Below are positions 9,220-18,406 of a DNA stretch of 64,000 bases, one piece after another. Location of the stretch: positions 62,001 to 126,000 of the forward strand of contig CAZYMI010000003.1 of NCBI GenBank assembly GCA_964648505.1. The letters run 5' to 3'. Positions within the stretch are counted from its first letter, which is position 1. Each line of letters begins with the position of its first letter. Both the position numbers and the translations under genes were made by a program. Below the pieces are notes generated by a model. The model ran no database searches. It was given only the letters and a program-made list of their open reading frames with translations, and was not told the DNA's origin. Source of the DNA: CAZYMI01 sp964648505. GTDB taxonomy: Bacteria; Pseudomonadota; Alphaproteobacteria; Micavibrionales; Micavibrionaceae.

Positions 9220-10482
9220 ATGATATCCCTTAAAAGTCAGTCTGGTCTAAGCCGTTCGAAATTACTGATTATCATTTTTATTGCAGGGCTTTTACTTGCA
9301 ACAGCTTATATCACCTACGCAAAATTCAAAATGTTTGCTGGCATGGGAAAATTTTCATTCCCTCCACCGGGAGTTGTTGTAACGAAAGTTGAGCCCCTTC
9401 CTTTTTCTGATGGCATCGAAGCCGTGGGAACTGCCATGGCAAATGAATCAGCCAATCTGACATCGCGCGTTACTGAAATTGTAAAATCCATCAACTTTTC
9501 AGAGGGCCAAATTGCCCCTGCAGGAACGATTTTAGTTCAACTCTCAAATGATGAAGAAGTTGCAATGTTTACAGAAGCGCAACGCGCTTTTGATCGTGCC
9601 GATGAACTTGTAAAGCGTAAAGCCGTTTCCGTCGCTCGAAAAGATCAGGAGCGTATGCGTATGGACACAGCGCGCGCGCAACTTAATGACCGTGAAATTA
9701 TCGCCCCTTTCGAAGGCGTTATTGGCTTACGTCATGTGAGCGTAGGGGATCTTGTGTCACCAGGCACCGTTATTACCACGATTGATGATATTGACCCCGT
9801 TAAGCTTGAATTTTCTGTGCCTGAAACATTTCTTCCGGCCATCTCTACGGGCTTACAAATTGAAGCACGCACTGAAGCCTACCCTGAAACCTTATTCATC
9901 GGAACTATCATTGCTGTTGATACACGCATCGACACACAGACAAGATCTTTTCGTATCAAAGCTGCAATTCCTAATCCTGACTTACACCTTAAGCCCGGGT
10001 TGTTGATGAGCGTCAATATTGTGCGCAACACACGCAATACACTTGCTATTCCAGAACAAGCCTTAACTTTAAAAGGTGATCAGGTGAATGTTCTAACGAT
10101 AGGGGCAGACAAAAAGGCACAAATTGTGCCCGTTACCCTTGGCGTAAGGCGTGCTGGGTTTGTTGAAGTGACATCTGGGCTCAAAGAAGGAGACCTTGTT
10201 ATTGTTGAAGGCCTGGTTAAAACGCAGCCAGGGGCCGAGGTTGTTATTACAGCCACAAAAACAATTGCTGATTTTATAACCGATGCAACGGCTTTTGCTG
10301 TGACGGGGAAGCAGTCTTCCTTAAAAGTTCTTGATGCCCAGCTCAATCAGGCAAAAGACCAAAGGTCAGCAAATCAACCAACTCAGCTAAATCAGCCCCC
10401 TGAACAAAATATGTTACAGCCTGAACCGCTTCAATCGGAACAACCTTTAGACCCTTCAAAAACAAACCCTCAGGGTGAATAG
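9220..10482 (+). CDS. RND efflux periplasmic adaptor (membrane fusion protein)
   Basis: This 420-residue adaptor links an RND pump to an outer-membrane channel. It has an N-terminal hydrophobic anchor (about residues 14-35) and no lipobox cysteine. The lipoyl half-motifs flank a short alpha-hairpin containing ALxxxE-like repeats. Beta-barrel and membrane-proximal regions follow. From about residue 370 the tail is rich in Gln, Pro and Asn, is probably disordered, and is unusual in length for MdtA/AcrA proteins. The RND pump starts two bases after the stop. No dedicated TolC-type gene is in the window, so the outer-membrane partner must be encoded elsewhere. Confidence 0.9.
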   Translation: MISLKSQSGLSRSKLLIIIFIAGLLLATAYITYAKFKMFAGMGKFSFPPPGVVVTKVEPLPFSDGIEAVGTAMANESANLTSRVTEIVKSINFSEGQIAPAGTILVQLSNDEEVAMFTEAQRAFDRADELVKRKAVSVARKDQERMRMDTARAQLNDREIIAPFEGVIGLRHVSVGDLVSPGTVITTIDDIDPVKLEFSVPETFLPAISTGLQIEARTEAYPETLFIGTIIAVDTRIDTQTRSFRIKAAIPNPDLHLKPGLLMSVNIVRNTRNTLAIPEQALTLKGDQVNVLTIGADKKAQIVPVTLGVRRAGFVEVTSGLKEGDLVIVEGLVKTQPGAEVVITATKTIADFITDATAFAVTGKQSSLKVLDAQLNQAKDQRSANQPTQLNQPPEQNMLQPEPLQSEQPLDPSKTNPQGE

Positions 10483-10484
10483 GC

Positions 10485-13400
10485 ATGTGGCTTTCTGATA
10501 TTTCAATTAAACGCCCTGTTTTTGCAACCGTCATTAATCTGCTTGTTATCCTGATCGGCATCATTGCTTTTAACCGTCTGCCGTTACGTGAATATCCGGA
10601 TATTGATGCACCTGTTGTCTCTATTAACACTGCTTATCTTGGCGCGGCGGCTGAAACAGTTGAAAGTCGGGTTACAAAAGTCATTGAAGATACGGTAAGT
10701 GGCATTCAGGGTGTTCGCAGTATTGAATCAGAATCTCAAGATGGAAATTCTTCGATTGTTATCACTTTTGTGATTGGCCGGAATATTGATGATGCTGCAA
10801 ACGATGTTCGGGATCGCATTAGCCGCGTTACAAGCGACCTACCTGAAGAAATTGAATCTCCTCGTATTGCAAAACAGGATGCTGACACAGACCAGACAAT
10901 CTGGCTTGCGCTTCAAAGTCAAAACCGCAATGCACTTGAGCTTACTGATTATGCTGATCGCTTTATTCGTGATCGCCTATCTAACCTTGATGGGGTCGCC
11001 AACGTGATTATTGGCGGTGAACGCCGCTACGCCATGCGCATTTGGCTCGATCGCAAAGAAATGGCTGCTCGGGGAATAACTGCGCCCGATGTTGAACGCG
11101 CCCTTTTGCGTGAAAATGTTGAGCTACCTGCGGGTCGGATTGAAGCCCTTAACCAAGAACTCTCTGTGCGCATTGCGCGTCAGTATAATAACGCTGCTGA
11201 TTTTTCTAAGCTTGTCATCAAACGTGGAGATGATGGTTATTTGGTTCGGCTATCTGATGTTGCGAAAGTAGAGGTTGGACCAGAAGATGAACGCACCAAC
11301 TTAAATTACAACCGCGTTTCTGGCGTAGGACTTGGTATTTCAAAACAATCAACAGCAAATACGCTTACAGTTGCGCGTGGCGTTATTACTGAAATGGAAA
11401 AAATCAGAGAAACGCTACCCAAAGATATGACGATTTCTGTTGCCTATGATGCCTCTTTGTTCATTGAGGCCTCGATTCATGAAGTCTATTTTACCTTGGG
11501 GCTTACAATTATACTTGTGATTTTTGTAATCTGGCTGTTTCTGGGCGATTGGCGGGCGACGCTTATTCCTGCTGTTACGATTCCTATTTCTGCCATGGGG
11601 GCCTTTATTGTTTTGCAAACCCTTGGCTATTCGGTTAATCTTTTAACACTTCTTGCAATTGTGCTTGCAATCGGCCTTGTTGTAGACGATGCGATTGTGG
11701 TCCTTGAAAATATTTACCGCCGAATAGAAGAAGGCGAACAGAAACTTTCTGCATCTTATAAAGGGGCCAATCAGGTCGCCTTTGCTGTTATTGCCACAAC
11801 ACTTGTTCTGGCTGCTGTTTTTATCCCTATTTCTTTCATGCCTGGTAATATTGGACGTTTATTTACCGAGTTTGCCTGGGCAATTGTAGGGGCTGTTTTA
11901 TTTTCATCTTTTGTTGCACTTACAGCATCGCCGATGATGTGTTCCAAACTTCTTTCTACAAAATCAGCGCAAGCAGAGAAAAATTTTCTGAGCCGCTGGC
12001 TTAATAATGCAATCGCGAAATTTGAAGTGCCTTACCGCAGCTCCCTCGGCAGCTGCATCAGACACCCTTTTTTCGTTATTCTTACAATCGCCGTTTTATC
12101 TGGTCTCGGCTATTTCTTTTTTAAATTTGTGCCTTCTGAATATGCACCGACCGAGGATCGAGGCATTGTTTTTGTTGTGATGATTGCGCCCGAAGGCTCT
12201 TCTCTCGAGTTTTCTAAACGACATATGCTGATGGTTGAAGAGCGGATGGCTAAACTGCTCCCCCCTGATCATGGAGGCCCAAAAGATGGCACCGGAGAAG
12301 CCCACGGGATCGTTAATATTGTGCCCGGCGGGTTTTCTTCAACGGGTGCGGTCAATAGTGGTATTGCTATCGCACTTTTAAAAGAATGGGGCGCACGACG
12401 TTATTCTGGTGAAATTGTTAAACAACTTTTTGGAGACTTTTCTCAAATCCCAGGAGTCTTAGCCTTTCCACTTATGCCCCCATCTTTGGGTCAAAACCCG
12501 CGAAACACGCCTGTACAATTCGTTATTGGCGGTGATGACTATAAGAAACTAGCTGAATGGCGCGATAAAATACTTGAACGCGTGCAAAAAAATCCACGTA
12601 TGTTTCAAGTCGATTACGATTACAAAGAGGTCAAACCACAGCTAAAAATAGAAATTGCCCGTGACAGGGCCGCTGATCTTGGTGTTTCTGTTTCAGAAAT
12701 AGGATCAACATTACAAACAATGTTCGGTTCAAAAAAAGTGACAACTTATCTTGACCGTGGCGAAGAATATGAAGTTGTTTTGCAAGGCAAATATGAAGAC
12801 CGTATTTCACCAACTGATCTGGATAATGTCTATGTGAAGTCAGAGCGGACTAATGAACTTATTCCGCTTTCTAATCTTGTTACGATGAGAACAATTGGCG
12901 ATTCAGGTTCTCTGCCCCGTTATAACCGTCTTAGGTCCGTGACAATCACGGCAAACCTTGTGCCCGGTTACTCACTGGGTGAAGCTTTAAAATTCATGGA
13001 ACAGACGGCCGCCGAAGTTGCCCCTGATGCCCGGATTGATTACAAAGGCGAAAGTCGAGAATTTCGTGAAACCGGAAACGCTATTTTCTTTACATTCTTG
13101 CTTGCGCTTCTTGCTGTTTATCTTTTTCTGGCGGCACAATTTGAAAGCTTTGTTCACCCTGTTGTTATTATGATGACCGTTCCTTTCGCGCTAATCGGGG
13201 CTTTATGGGGGCTTTATGCGGCGGGGGCAACACTAAATGTTTACACGCAAGTCGGCCTTATTATGCTTGTTGGACTTGCCGCTAAAAATGGTATTTTAAT
13301 TGTTGAATTTGCCAATCAACTTCGTGACGAAGGTGTTGAGTTTATGGAAGCGATCATGGAAGCTTCACAAAAGCGCCTGCGCCCAATTTTAATGACATCC

Positions 13401-13619
13401 ATTGCAACCGTTGCAGGCGCCATGCCTTTGGTTTTTGCAACCGGGGCGGGCATGGAAAGCCGTTTTCCCATCGGGGTTGTGATTGTTGCCGGTGTAAGCT
13501 TTTCTACTTTACTGACTTTGTTTGTTGTGCCTACTTTTTATGTTTTACTTGGTCGCAACACAAGATCGCCCCTTGCTGTAACACGTGCGCTGGAAGCAGA
13601 ACTACAGGAAAAAGTTTAA
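10485..13619 (+). CDS. RND-family (HAE1) multidrug efflux pump inner-membrane subunit
   Basis: The 1044-residue length and 12-helix, two-large-loop layout match AcrB/MdtB-type pumps. Proton-relay residues are intact: the Asp-Asp pair of TM4 in GLVVDDAIVVLENI and the TM10 lysine in GLAAKNGILIVEF. The protein exports hydrophobic drugs or envelope compounds in exchange for protons, together with the adaptor gene two bases upstream. A MATE exporter gene starts three bases downstream. No adjacent TetR or MarR regulator is visible. Confidence 0.93.
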   Translation: MWLSDISIKRPVFATVINLLVILIGIIAFNRLPLREYPDIDAPVVSINTAYLGAAAETVESRVTKVIEDTVSGIQGVRSIESESQDGNSSIVITFVIGRNIDDAANDVRDRISRVTSDLPEEIESPRIAKQDADTDQTIWLALQSQNRNALELTDYADRFIRDRLSNLDGVANVIIGGERRYAMRIWLDRKEMAARGITAPDVERALLRENVELPAGRIEALNQELSVRIARQYNNAADFSKLVIKRGDDGYLVRLSDVAKVEVGPEDERTNLNYNRVSGVGLGISKQSTANTLTVARGVITEMEKIRETLPKDMTISVAYDASLFIEASIHEVYFTLGLTIILVIFVIWLFLGDWRATLIPAVTIPISAMGAFIVLQTLGYSVNLLTLLAIVLAIGLVVDDAIVVLENIYRRIEEGEQKLSASYKGANQVAFAVIATTLVLAAVFIPISFMPGNIGRLFTEFAWAIVGAVLFSSFVALTASPMMCSKLLSTKSAQAEKNFLSRWLNNAIAKFEVPYRSSLGSCIRHPFFVILTIAVLSGLGYFFFKFVPSEYAPTEDRGIVFVVMIAPEGSSLEFSKRHMLMVEERMAKLLPPDHGGPKDGTGEAHGIVNIVPGGFSSTGAVNSGIAIALLKEWGARRYSGEIVKQLFGDFSQIPGVLAFPLMPPSLGQNPRNTPVQFVIGGDDYKKLAEWRDKILERVQKNPRMFQVDYDYKEVKPQLKIEIARDRAADLGVSVSEIGSTLQTMFGSKKVTTYLDRGEEYEVVLQGKYEDRISPTDLDNVYVKSERTNELIPLSNLVTMRTIGDSGSLPRYNRLRSVTITANLVPGYSLGEALKFMEQTAAEVAPDARIDYKGESREFRETGNAIFFTFLLALLAVYLFLAAQFESFVHPVVIMMTVPFALIGALWGLYAAGATLNVYTQVGLIMLVGLAAKNGILIVEFANQLRDEGVEFMEAIMEASQKRLRPILMTSIATVAGAMPLVFATGAGMESRFPIGVVIVAGVSFSTLLTLFVVPTFYVLLGRNTRSPLAVTRALEAELQEKV

Positions 13620-13622
13620 TTT

Positions 13623-14972
13623 ATGTCCTACACGAACAAAGGAAACCTTACACAAGGCGATATACGCACACATTTAATTCGACTAACTGTACCCATGATA
13701 TGGGGCATGCTTGCTATTATAAGCTTTTCAGTTGTCGATACCTGGTTTGTCAGTCGACTTGGGGATGATGAGCTTGCTGCGATGAGCTTCACTTTCCCTG
13801 TCACGATGTTTGTATTTAACCTGATTATTGGCCAAAGCATTGCGATGTCTTCGGTTGTATCACGCGCGATCGGTTCGGGTAACCATACCGATATTGAAAG
13901 ATTTGCGGCACACGGCATGATGATTGCCTTTTTATCCGGTATTGTTTTTGCTGTTTTGGGTATCTCTTTTATGGATCTTATTTTTAAAGCACTTGGTACG
14001 CCCGATACGCTGATGCCGCTTGTTGATGATTATATGCGCATTTGGTTTATCGGTGCAGCTTTTATTACGGTGCCAATAGTTGGAAATTCAGCTATTCGTG
14101 CAACAGGCGATACTTTAACGCCATCTTTAATCATGCTTTTGGTCGTACTCATTAATATTATTTTAAATCCAGTGCTTGTTTTTGGCTTTTTAGGCTTCCC
14201 ACGCCTTGAAATGGAGGGCTCAGCACTAGCAACTGTTTTTGCAAATGCACTTGGAATGCTCGCAGGCTTGTATATTCTGATTTACAAAAAGAAAATTATA
14301 ACCTTGTATTCTTTTAACTGGCGTGGTTTTGGGCATTCTTTTAAGACACTAATGTCTGTAGCCATTCCTGTTGGTCTGACAAACACAATTTTGCCAGTTG
14401 TATCAGGGGTTATTACTTATATTCTTGCAAAATCCGGCCCTGAAATTGTGGCCGCTTATGGTATTGTTAGCCGTATTGAAGCCTTATCATTTGTAGTTTT
14501 AATTGCACTTTCTGTTGGTATGTCACCTATTATTGGGCAGAACTGGGGGGCTGACAAAAAGGCTCGTGTACAAGAAACGATCAATCTTGCGATCCGGTTT
14601 TCGGTTTTATGGTCTGTCGGCGTTGCTGTATTGATGTTAATTGCTCACGACTATATTGCACGCGCTTTTTCTTCTGATCCAAAAACAATTGAAGCGGCAT
14701 CTTTTTATATGCTTATTGTCCCGCTTACTTATGCCTTCGGAAACCTTGTGAATGGCTGGGCTTCGGCTTTTAATGCGATGGGTATGCCAAGATATTCTTT
14801 TAATATGATTATGATTAAAATGATTATTCTCAGCATTCCTGCTGCATGGCTGGGGCATATTTTTATGGACTGGAAAGGCGTGTTTATTTCGATTGCGCTG
14901 GTTAATTTGTTGGCAGGTATTTTGTTCCATCTGCGTAACAGCCGGTTCTTACGCGAAAAATGTGCCCCGTAA
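13623..14972 (+). CDS. MATE-family multidrug/cation antiporter
   Basis: The 449-residue polytopic protein has about 12 hydrophobic helices in two MatE halves. It includes the early VPMIWGMLAIISFSVVDTWF segment and the second-half VGLTNTILPVVSG element. MATE proteins export cationic drugs using sodium or proton gradients from the inner membrane. It follows the RND pump by three bases, so adaptor, RND pump and MATE exporter appear to form one transcript. It converges on the GST gene with a five-base gap. Confidence 0.9.
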   Translation: MSYTNKGNLTQGDIRTHLIRLTVPMIWGMLAIISFSVVDTWFVSRLGDDELAAMSFTFPVTMFVFNLIIGQSIAMSSVVSRAIGSGNHTDIERFAAHGMMIAFLSGIVFAVLGISFMDLIFKALGTPDTLMPLVDDYMRIWFIGAAFITVPIVGNSAIRATGDTLTPSLIMLLVVLINIILNPVLVFGFLGFPRLEMEGSALATVFANALGMLAGLYILIYKKKIITLYSFNWRGFGHSFKTLMSVAIPVGLTNTILPVVSGVITYILAKSGPEIVAAYGIVSRIEALSFVVLIALSVGMSPIIGQNWGADKKARVQETINLAIRFSVLWSVGVAVLMLIAHDYIARAFSSDPKTIEAASFYMLIVPLTYAFGNLVNGWASAFNAMGMPRYSFNMIMIKMIILSIPAAWLGHIFMDWKGVFISIALVNLLAGILFHLRNSRFLREKCAP

Positions 14973-14977
14973 AAATC

Positions 14978-15601
14978 TTATAAAACCACACCTTCCACTG
15001 TTGCCGCTTTTAAAAAAGAAGGTCTGGATTTTATAGCCTGTGTCACACGTATAAGATTTGAACCAAACTCAAACCCTATATCAAGACCAACCGACCAGCG
15101 ATGAATAACGCTGAGCAGAATGTCAGCTAATGAAAAATCAGGCCCTGCCAGATAAGCATTTTCCTCAAGCCTTTTTTCTACATCATCCCAGTAACGCTGT
15201 ATTCGTATTTTTGCTTTGGCACGCGCATCCACCTGCGCATTATGATCAGACATAAGACGATGAGTAAAAAACATAACACCATGGGCCGGATGCAGTTCTG
15301 AGTTCAGGGATAAAAGCCACTCCAGCGCTTTAGCACGCTCAACTGAGCTTTGCGGAGGCAAAAGATCACTTTTATGTTTATCTGAAAGATAAATCATAAT
15401 GGCAGCACTTTGGGTGATTACCACACCATTATCCACCAATACAGGCACAGCGCCTTTTGGATTTAAGGCAAGAAATTCTGGTGTGCGTGTCTGACCCTGT
15501 GAAATGTTAACGATTTTAGCCTCGAACGGAACGTTCAATTCATAAAGCGTTACATGTACAGCCATCGAACAGGCGCCAGGAGAGGTAAATAATGTATACA
15601 T
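14978..15601 (-). CDS. Glutathione S-transferase family protein
   Basis: The 207-residue protein has an N-terminal thioredoxin-fold GST domain beginning MYTLFTSPGACSMAVH. The Cys-containing motif near residues 8-12 resembles bacterial beta-class GSTs. The VPVLVDNGVVITQSAAIMIYL segment (glutathione gamma-glutamyl contact, ending near residue 73) and an alpha-helical C-terminal domain follow. Beta-class GSTs act in detoxification and redox chemistry; the substrate is not evident. The gene stands alone, convergent with the MATE gene, with an untranslated region of about 250 bases on its upstream side that also carries the cold-shock promoter. Confidence 0.85.
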   Translation of the reverse strand: MYTLFTSPGACSMAVHVTLYELNVPFEAKIVNISQGQTRTPEFLALNPKGAVPVLVDNGVVITQSAAIMIYLSDKHKSDLLPPQSSVERAKALEWLLSLNSELHPAHGVMFFTHRLMSDHNAQVDARAKAKIRIQRYWDDVEKRLEENAYLAGPDFSLADILLSVIHRWSVGLDIGFEFGSNLIRVTQAIKSRPSFLKAATVEGVVL

Positions 15602-15688
15602 CGCACTTTCCTTATTTGAAGAAGGTTAATGCTTTTTTCTATATTAAACAGCCAAAAAAGTATTTTTTATAATAATAGCGATTTAGGC

Positions 15689-15719
15689 TTGACCGTAAGA
15701 CCTGTCCCGAGGATAGTAT
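15689..15719 (+). promoter_or_regulatory. Putative sigma-70 promoter and long leader of the cold-shock gene
   Basis: TTGACC at 15689-15694 is a five-of-six match to the -35 consensus. A weaker -10 element, GATAGT at 15712 or TAGTAT at 15714, follows at 17-19 bases. Transcription from here would give a 5' untranslated leader of about 135 bases before the cspA-type start. Long leaders are typical of cold-shock mRNAs, where temperature-dependent folding controls translation. Leader folding has not been computed. Confidence 0.45.
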
Positions 15720-15860
15720 GCCCGTTGTCAGTTCACCGACGACAGCATGATTGAATAAGGTTTACCAAATACCATCCATCTTGCCGTCAGAGACCAAGAC
15801 TACGACATTAACGGCCCTTTCGGGGGTCAACATAAACAAGGCAAGACTGGAGACTAAAAG

Positions 15861-16064
15861 ATGGCAACAGGTACAGTAAAATGGTTTAACGGCCAAAAAG
15901 GTTATGGTTTCGTAACCCCTGATGAAGGCGGCGCAGATGTGTTTATTCACATCACAGCTGTTGAAAAAGCAGGATGGAAATCTCTAAACGAAGGTCAAAA
16001 AATCTCTTATGACATCGTTGAACAAAAAGGCAAAAAATCTGCCGGAAACCTTAAGAGCGCATAA
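15861..16064 (+). CDS. Cold-shock protein (CspA family)
   Basis: The 67-residue single cold-shock domain starts MATGTVKWFNGQKGYGFVTP. It carries RNP1 (KGYGFVTP) and RNP2 (VFIHI), the aromatic patches that bind single-stranded RNA or DNA. Such proteins act as RNA chaperones in the cytoplasm. The gene is monocistronic: a promoter-like element and long leader lie upstream, and a strong terminator lies directly downstream. Confidence 0.96.
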   Translation: MATGTVKWFNGQKGYGFVTPDEGGADVFIHITAVEKAGWKSLNEGQKISYDIVEQKGKKSAGNLKSA

Positions 16065-16082
16065 TCGCTTAAACAGATTTCT

Positions 16083-16115
16083 AAAAACCCCCGACCCTGT
16101 TCGGGGGTTTTTTTA
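16083..16115 (+). terminator. Rho-independent terminator of the cold-shock gene
   Basis: A seven-base-pair GC-rich stem (CCCCCGA at 16088-16094 with TCGGGGG at 16101-16107, six-base loop) is followed by seven T residues. It lies 19-50 bases after the cspA-type stop codon. Confidence 0.92.
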
Positions 16116-16132
16116 TAGGCTATCATCACGCT

Positions 16133-16714
16133 ATGAGCGACATTCAAAAAAACTTCCTTGAATCAATTGCAGTGAAACAAGATATTGCTGCAAATTATAT
16201 TTCTGTTCTCGAGAAAATAACCGATGTTATTTTCTCTTCTCTCTCACAGGGGGGTAAACTTCTCTTGTGTGGTAATGGAGGATCGGCTGCAGATGCGCAA
16301 CATCTAGCCGCAGAATTTTTAATCCGGCTAAGATCTAATGTCGATCGAATACCACTTCCCGCTTTATCCCTTGCAACAGATATGTCTTCTGTTACAGCTT
16401 GCTGTAATGATTATTCATTTGAGCATATTTTTATACGTCCGCTTATGGCTTTAGGCAGAAAAGGCGATATCGTGATTGGCCTGTCTACATCAGGGAATTC
16501 AAAAAATGTTATAAAAGCCCTAGAAAAAGCACGAGAAATGGGTATCACAACCATCGGTTTTCTGGGGGGCACAGGGGGGGAGGCAAAGCATATTTGTGAT
16601 CTTGCTTTTATTGTCCCGTCAAGCACAACAGCACGCATACAAGAAGCGCATATCACAGCGGGTCATGCTATTTTAGAAAATGTTGAAGATCGCTTACTCG
16701 CCGCTTTGCGCTGA
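16133..16714 (+). CDS. gmhA: Phosphoheptose isomerase (D-sedoheptulose 7-phosphate isomerase)
   Basis: The 193-residue SIS-domain protein carries the GmhA signature LLCGNGGSAADAQHLAAEF near residues 43-61. It also has the STSGNSKNV phosphate-sugar loop. It makes D-glycero-D-manno-heptose 7-phosphate, the first step to ADP-heptose for the LPS inner core. The GT9 heptosyltransferase-like gene at 46.3 kb fits the same pathway. The end overlaps the convergent queH gene by 21 bases. DiaA, a related SIS protein acting on DnaA, is the alternative, but the metal-ligand and active-site pattern favours GmhA. Confidence 0.85.
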   Translation: MSDIQKNFLESIAVKQDIAANYISVLEKITDVIFSSLSQGGKLLLCGNGGSAADAQHLAAEFLIRLRSNVDRIPLPALSLATDMSSVTACCNDYSFEHIFIRPLMALGRKGDIVIGLSTSGNSKNVIKALEKAREMGITTIGFLGGTGGEAKHICDLAFIVPSSTTARIQEAHITAGHAILENVEDRLLAALR

Positions 16715-17359
16715 GTAATATTTCTCCCCAATTCTAATTTTCTCACGGCCATTTTGTACGCGCCAATTATTCGTATCACGCAGCGAGAAAATACAGCCGC
16801 AATATTCCTGCTGATAAAATTCTTCCCGTTTTGAAATTTCAATCATCCGTGCGCCGCCACCATTTTTGCGCCAGTTATAATCCCAGTAGGTTACATTCGG
16901 GTAACGCGATGCGGCGCGGTGACCGCAATCATTAATCTGGTCCATATTCTTCCAACGCGAAATACCTAAACACGTGGCATACAAATTGAATCCATTCTCA
17001 TGCGCATATAAAGCGGTGCGCTCAAAACGCATATCAAAACATTTTGTGCAGCGTGCGCCACGTTCGGGCTCATTCTCAAGACCTTTAATACGTACAAACC
17101 AATTATCAGCGTCATAATCTGCATCGATGAAGGGGATGTTCAATTTTTGGGCAAATGTAATGTTTTCTTCTTTGCGTAGCTCATATTCGCGTTTAGGGTG
17201 AATATTTGGATTATAAAAGTAAATCGTGATATCCAAACCCGACGCCGCCATCGCTTCCATCACCTCACCAGAACAGGGCGCGCAGCACGAATGCAGCAAC
17301 ACCTTAGTGTTATCATCCGGTACAGCTAATTTGACACGTTCTGGTAGAGTATGAGCCAT
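16694..17359 (-). CDS. queH: Epoxyqueuosine reductase QueH
   Basis: The 221-residue DUF208 protein has the QueH N-terminal cysteine cluster SCCAPC (Cys25, Cys26, Cys29). A CTKC pair follows near residue 106 and a CGC near 190; these supply iron-sulfur and metal ligands in the family. QueH reduces epoxyqueuosine to queuosine in tRNA anticodons and replaces QueG non-orthologously. The NPNIHPKREYELR segment is also characteristic. No other queuosine gene is in the window. It lies eight bases from the racemase-family gene upstream and may be cotranscribed with it. Confidence 0.9.
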   Translation of the reverse strand: MAHTLPERVKLAVPDDNTKVLLHSCCAPCSGEVMEAMAASGLDITIYFYNPNIHPKREYELRKEENITFAQKLNIPFIDADYDADNWFVRIKGLENEPERGARCTKCFDMRFERTALYAHENGFNLYATCLGISRWKNMDQINDCGHRAASRYPNVTYWDYNWRKNGGGARMIEISKREEFYQQEYCGCIFSLRDTNNWRVQNGREKIRIGEKYYSAQSGE

Positions 17360-17367
17360 AAAATCTT

Positions 17368-18117
17368 TTAACGTGAAGGCTTCAAAATGTCAAAAGCAGT
17401 TTGCGATGGCTTCGGTAAAGGCGTATTACCAGCTAATGAGAACTGAGCAGCAGCCTGACACTGCAAATCTGTTGGGTTGATAATTGGTAGACAAGATTGA
17501 TGTGCCTTAAGCGCAATTGGTAATTCCGTACAAGCCAAAACAACAACATCAGCAAAACTTTTATAACGACTTATAACATCATTCATATCTTGTGCATGGC
17601 TTGGTTTAAAAAGACCTTGCGCCAACTGTGTTTGAATAACTTGAATTTTGTTGCGGTCCTTTGCTGTTGGACTGAACACGCATGCACCAGAATGTAAACT
17701 AAGATAATCACGATAATAATTATCCTCCATGGTCATTCTCGTTCCAAGAAACAGTACGCGCTGATAGCTATGAAATTTTATAGACTGCGCCGTTAAAATC
17801 AGCGCATCAAAAACTGGAATAGATAAAGGGTGATCATACTGTAACTCGTGCAAAGCTTTATGCAGCGTATTGTTTGCAAGAACAAGACAATCTGGCTTTA
17901 TGAGCATAAGGCGTTTGATAGCTATATTAAGTTGCGAACGCACATACGGCCAATCAACAGTATAATTTTCTCTTACTTTTGGATAATCAATACTGTTCAT
18001 TAAAATGTGAGCGCTGTGGCTTCCACGACTTTGTGCTGCAATAACTTCTTGCATATATTGATAATAAAGCATTGTTGATGGCCAGCTGGTGCCGCCAATA
18101 AGACCTATTGTTTTCAT
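17368..18117 (-). CDS. Aspartate/glutamate racemase-family protein (YgeA/RacX type) with altered active site
   Basis: The 249-residue protein begins MKTIGLIGGTSWPST, typical of the YgeA/RacX branch. The second catalytic element is intact: VVLACTELP with Cys196. The first acid-base position, usually Cys (or Thr83 in E. coli YgeA) ahead of NT, is Asn82 in the sequence LANNTLHKA. Two-base racemization may therefore be one-sided or lost, or the enzyme may act on an unusual substrate. It overlaps the 68-residue gene upstream by four bases, and a LysR regulator gene is divergent. Confidence 0.75.
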   Translation of the reverse strand: MKTIGLIGGTSWPSTMLYYQYMQEVIAAQSRGSHSAHILMNSIDYPKVRENYTVDWPYVRSQLNIAIKRLMLIKPDCLVLANNTLHKALHELQYDHPLSIPVFDALILTAQSIKFHSYQRVLFLGTRMTMEDNYYRDYLSLHSGACVFSPTAKDRNKIQVIQTQLAQGLFKPSHAQDMNDVISRYKSFADVVVLACTELPIALKAHQSCLPIINPTDLQCQAAAQFSLAGNTPLPKPSQTAFDILKPSR

Positions 18118-18320
18118 AGGCGCACCATTGGGGTGATCATTCTTTGTAACCGTTCTATTTGGTATGGTGCAATATCCTGTTTCTGGCTGGCACCGCCAAA
18201 CCGAATGCGACGGCCATTTGCTACCAAAGTAAGGCCAGCACGTGATTTTTGTATCTCAAGTTCTATGCCTGATTGGGGGGCAAATTCTTGTAGTAACGAT
18301 AATGCTTTCTTTTTATTCAT
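18114..18320 (-). CDS. Small conserved-looking protein upstream of the racemase-family gene
   Basis: The 68-residue product is basic and soluble, with a helical N-terminus (MNKKKALSLLQEF) and a central NGRRIRFGGAS stretch. No family is recognised. Its stop overlaps the next start by four bases, which argues for a real, translationally coupled gene. A purine-rich AGGAGAAGACA precedes its ATG as a good ribosome-binding site. It is divergent from the LysR gene and is probably part of the regulated operon. Confidence 0.6.
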   Translation of the reverse strand: MNKKKALSLLQEFAPQSGIELEIQKSRAGLTLVANGRRIRFGGASQKQDIAPYQIERLQRMITPMVRL

Positions 18321-18406
18321 TGTCTTCTCCTGTTGTTAAGACACAGACAAAATGACAAATATTTAAAAAGACTTGAAATATATTAATAATATTGTACTAA
18401 TATCAT

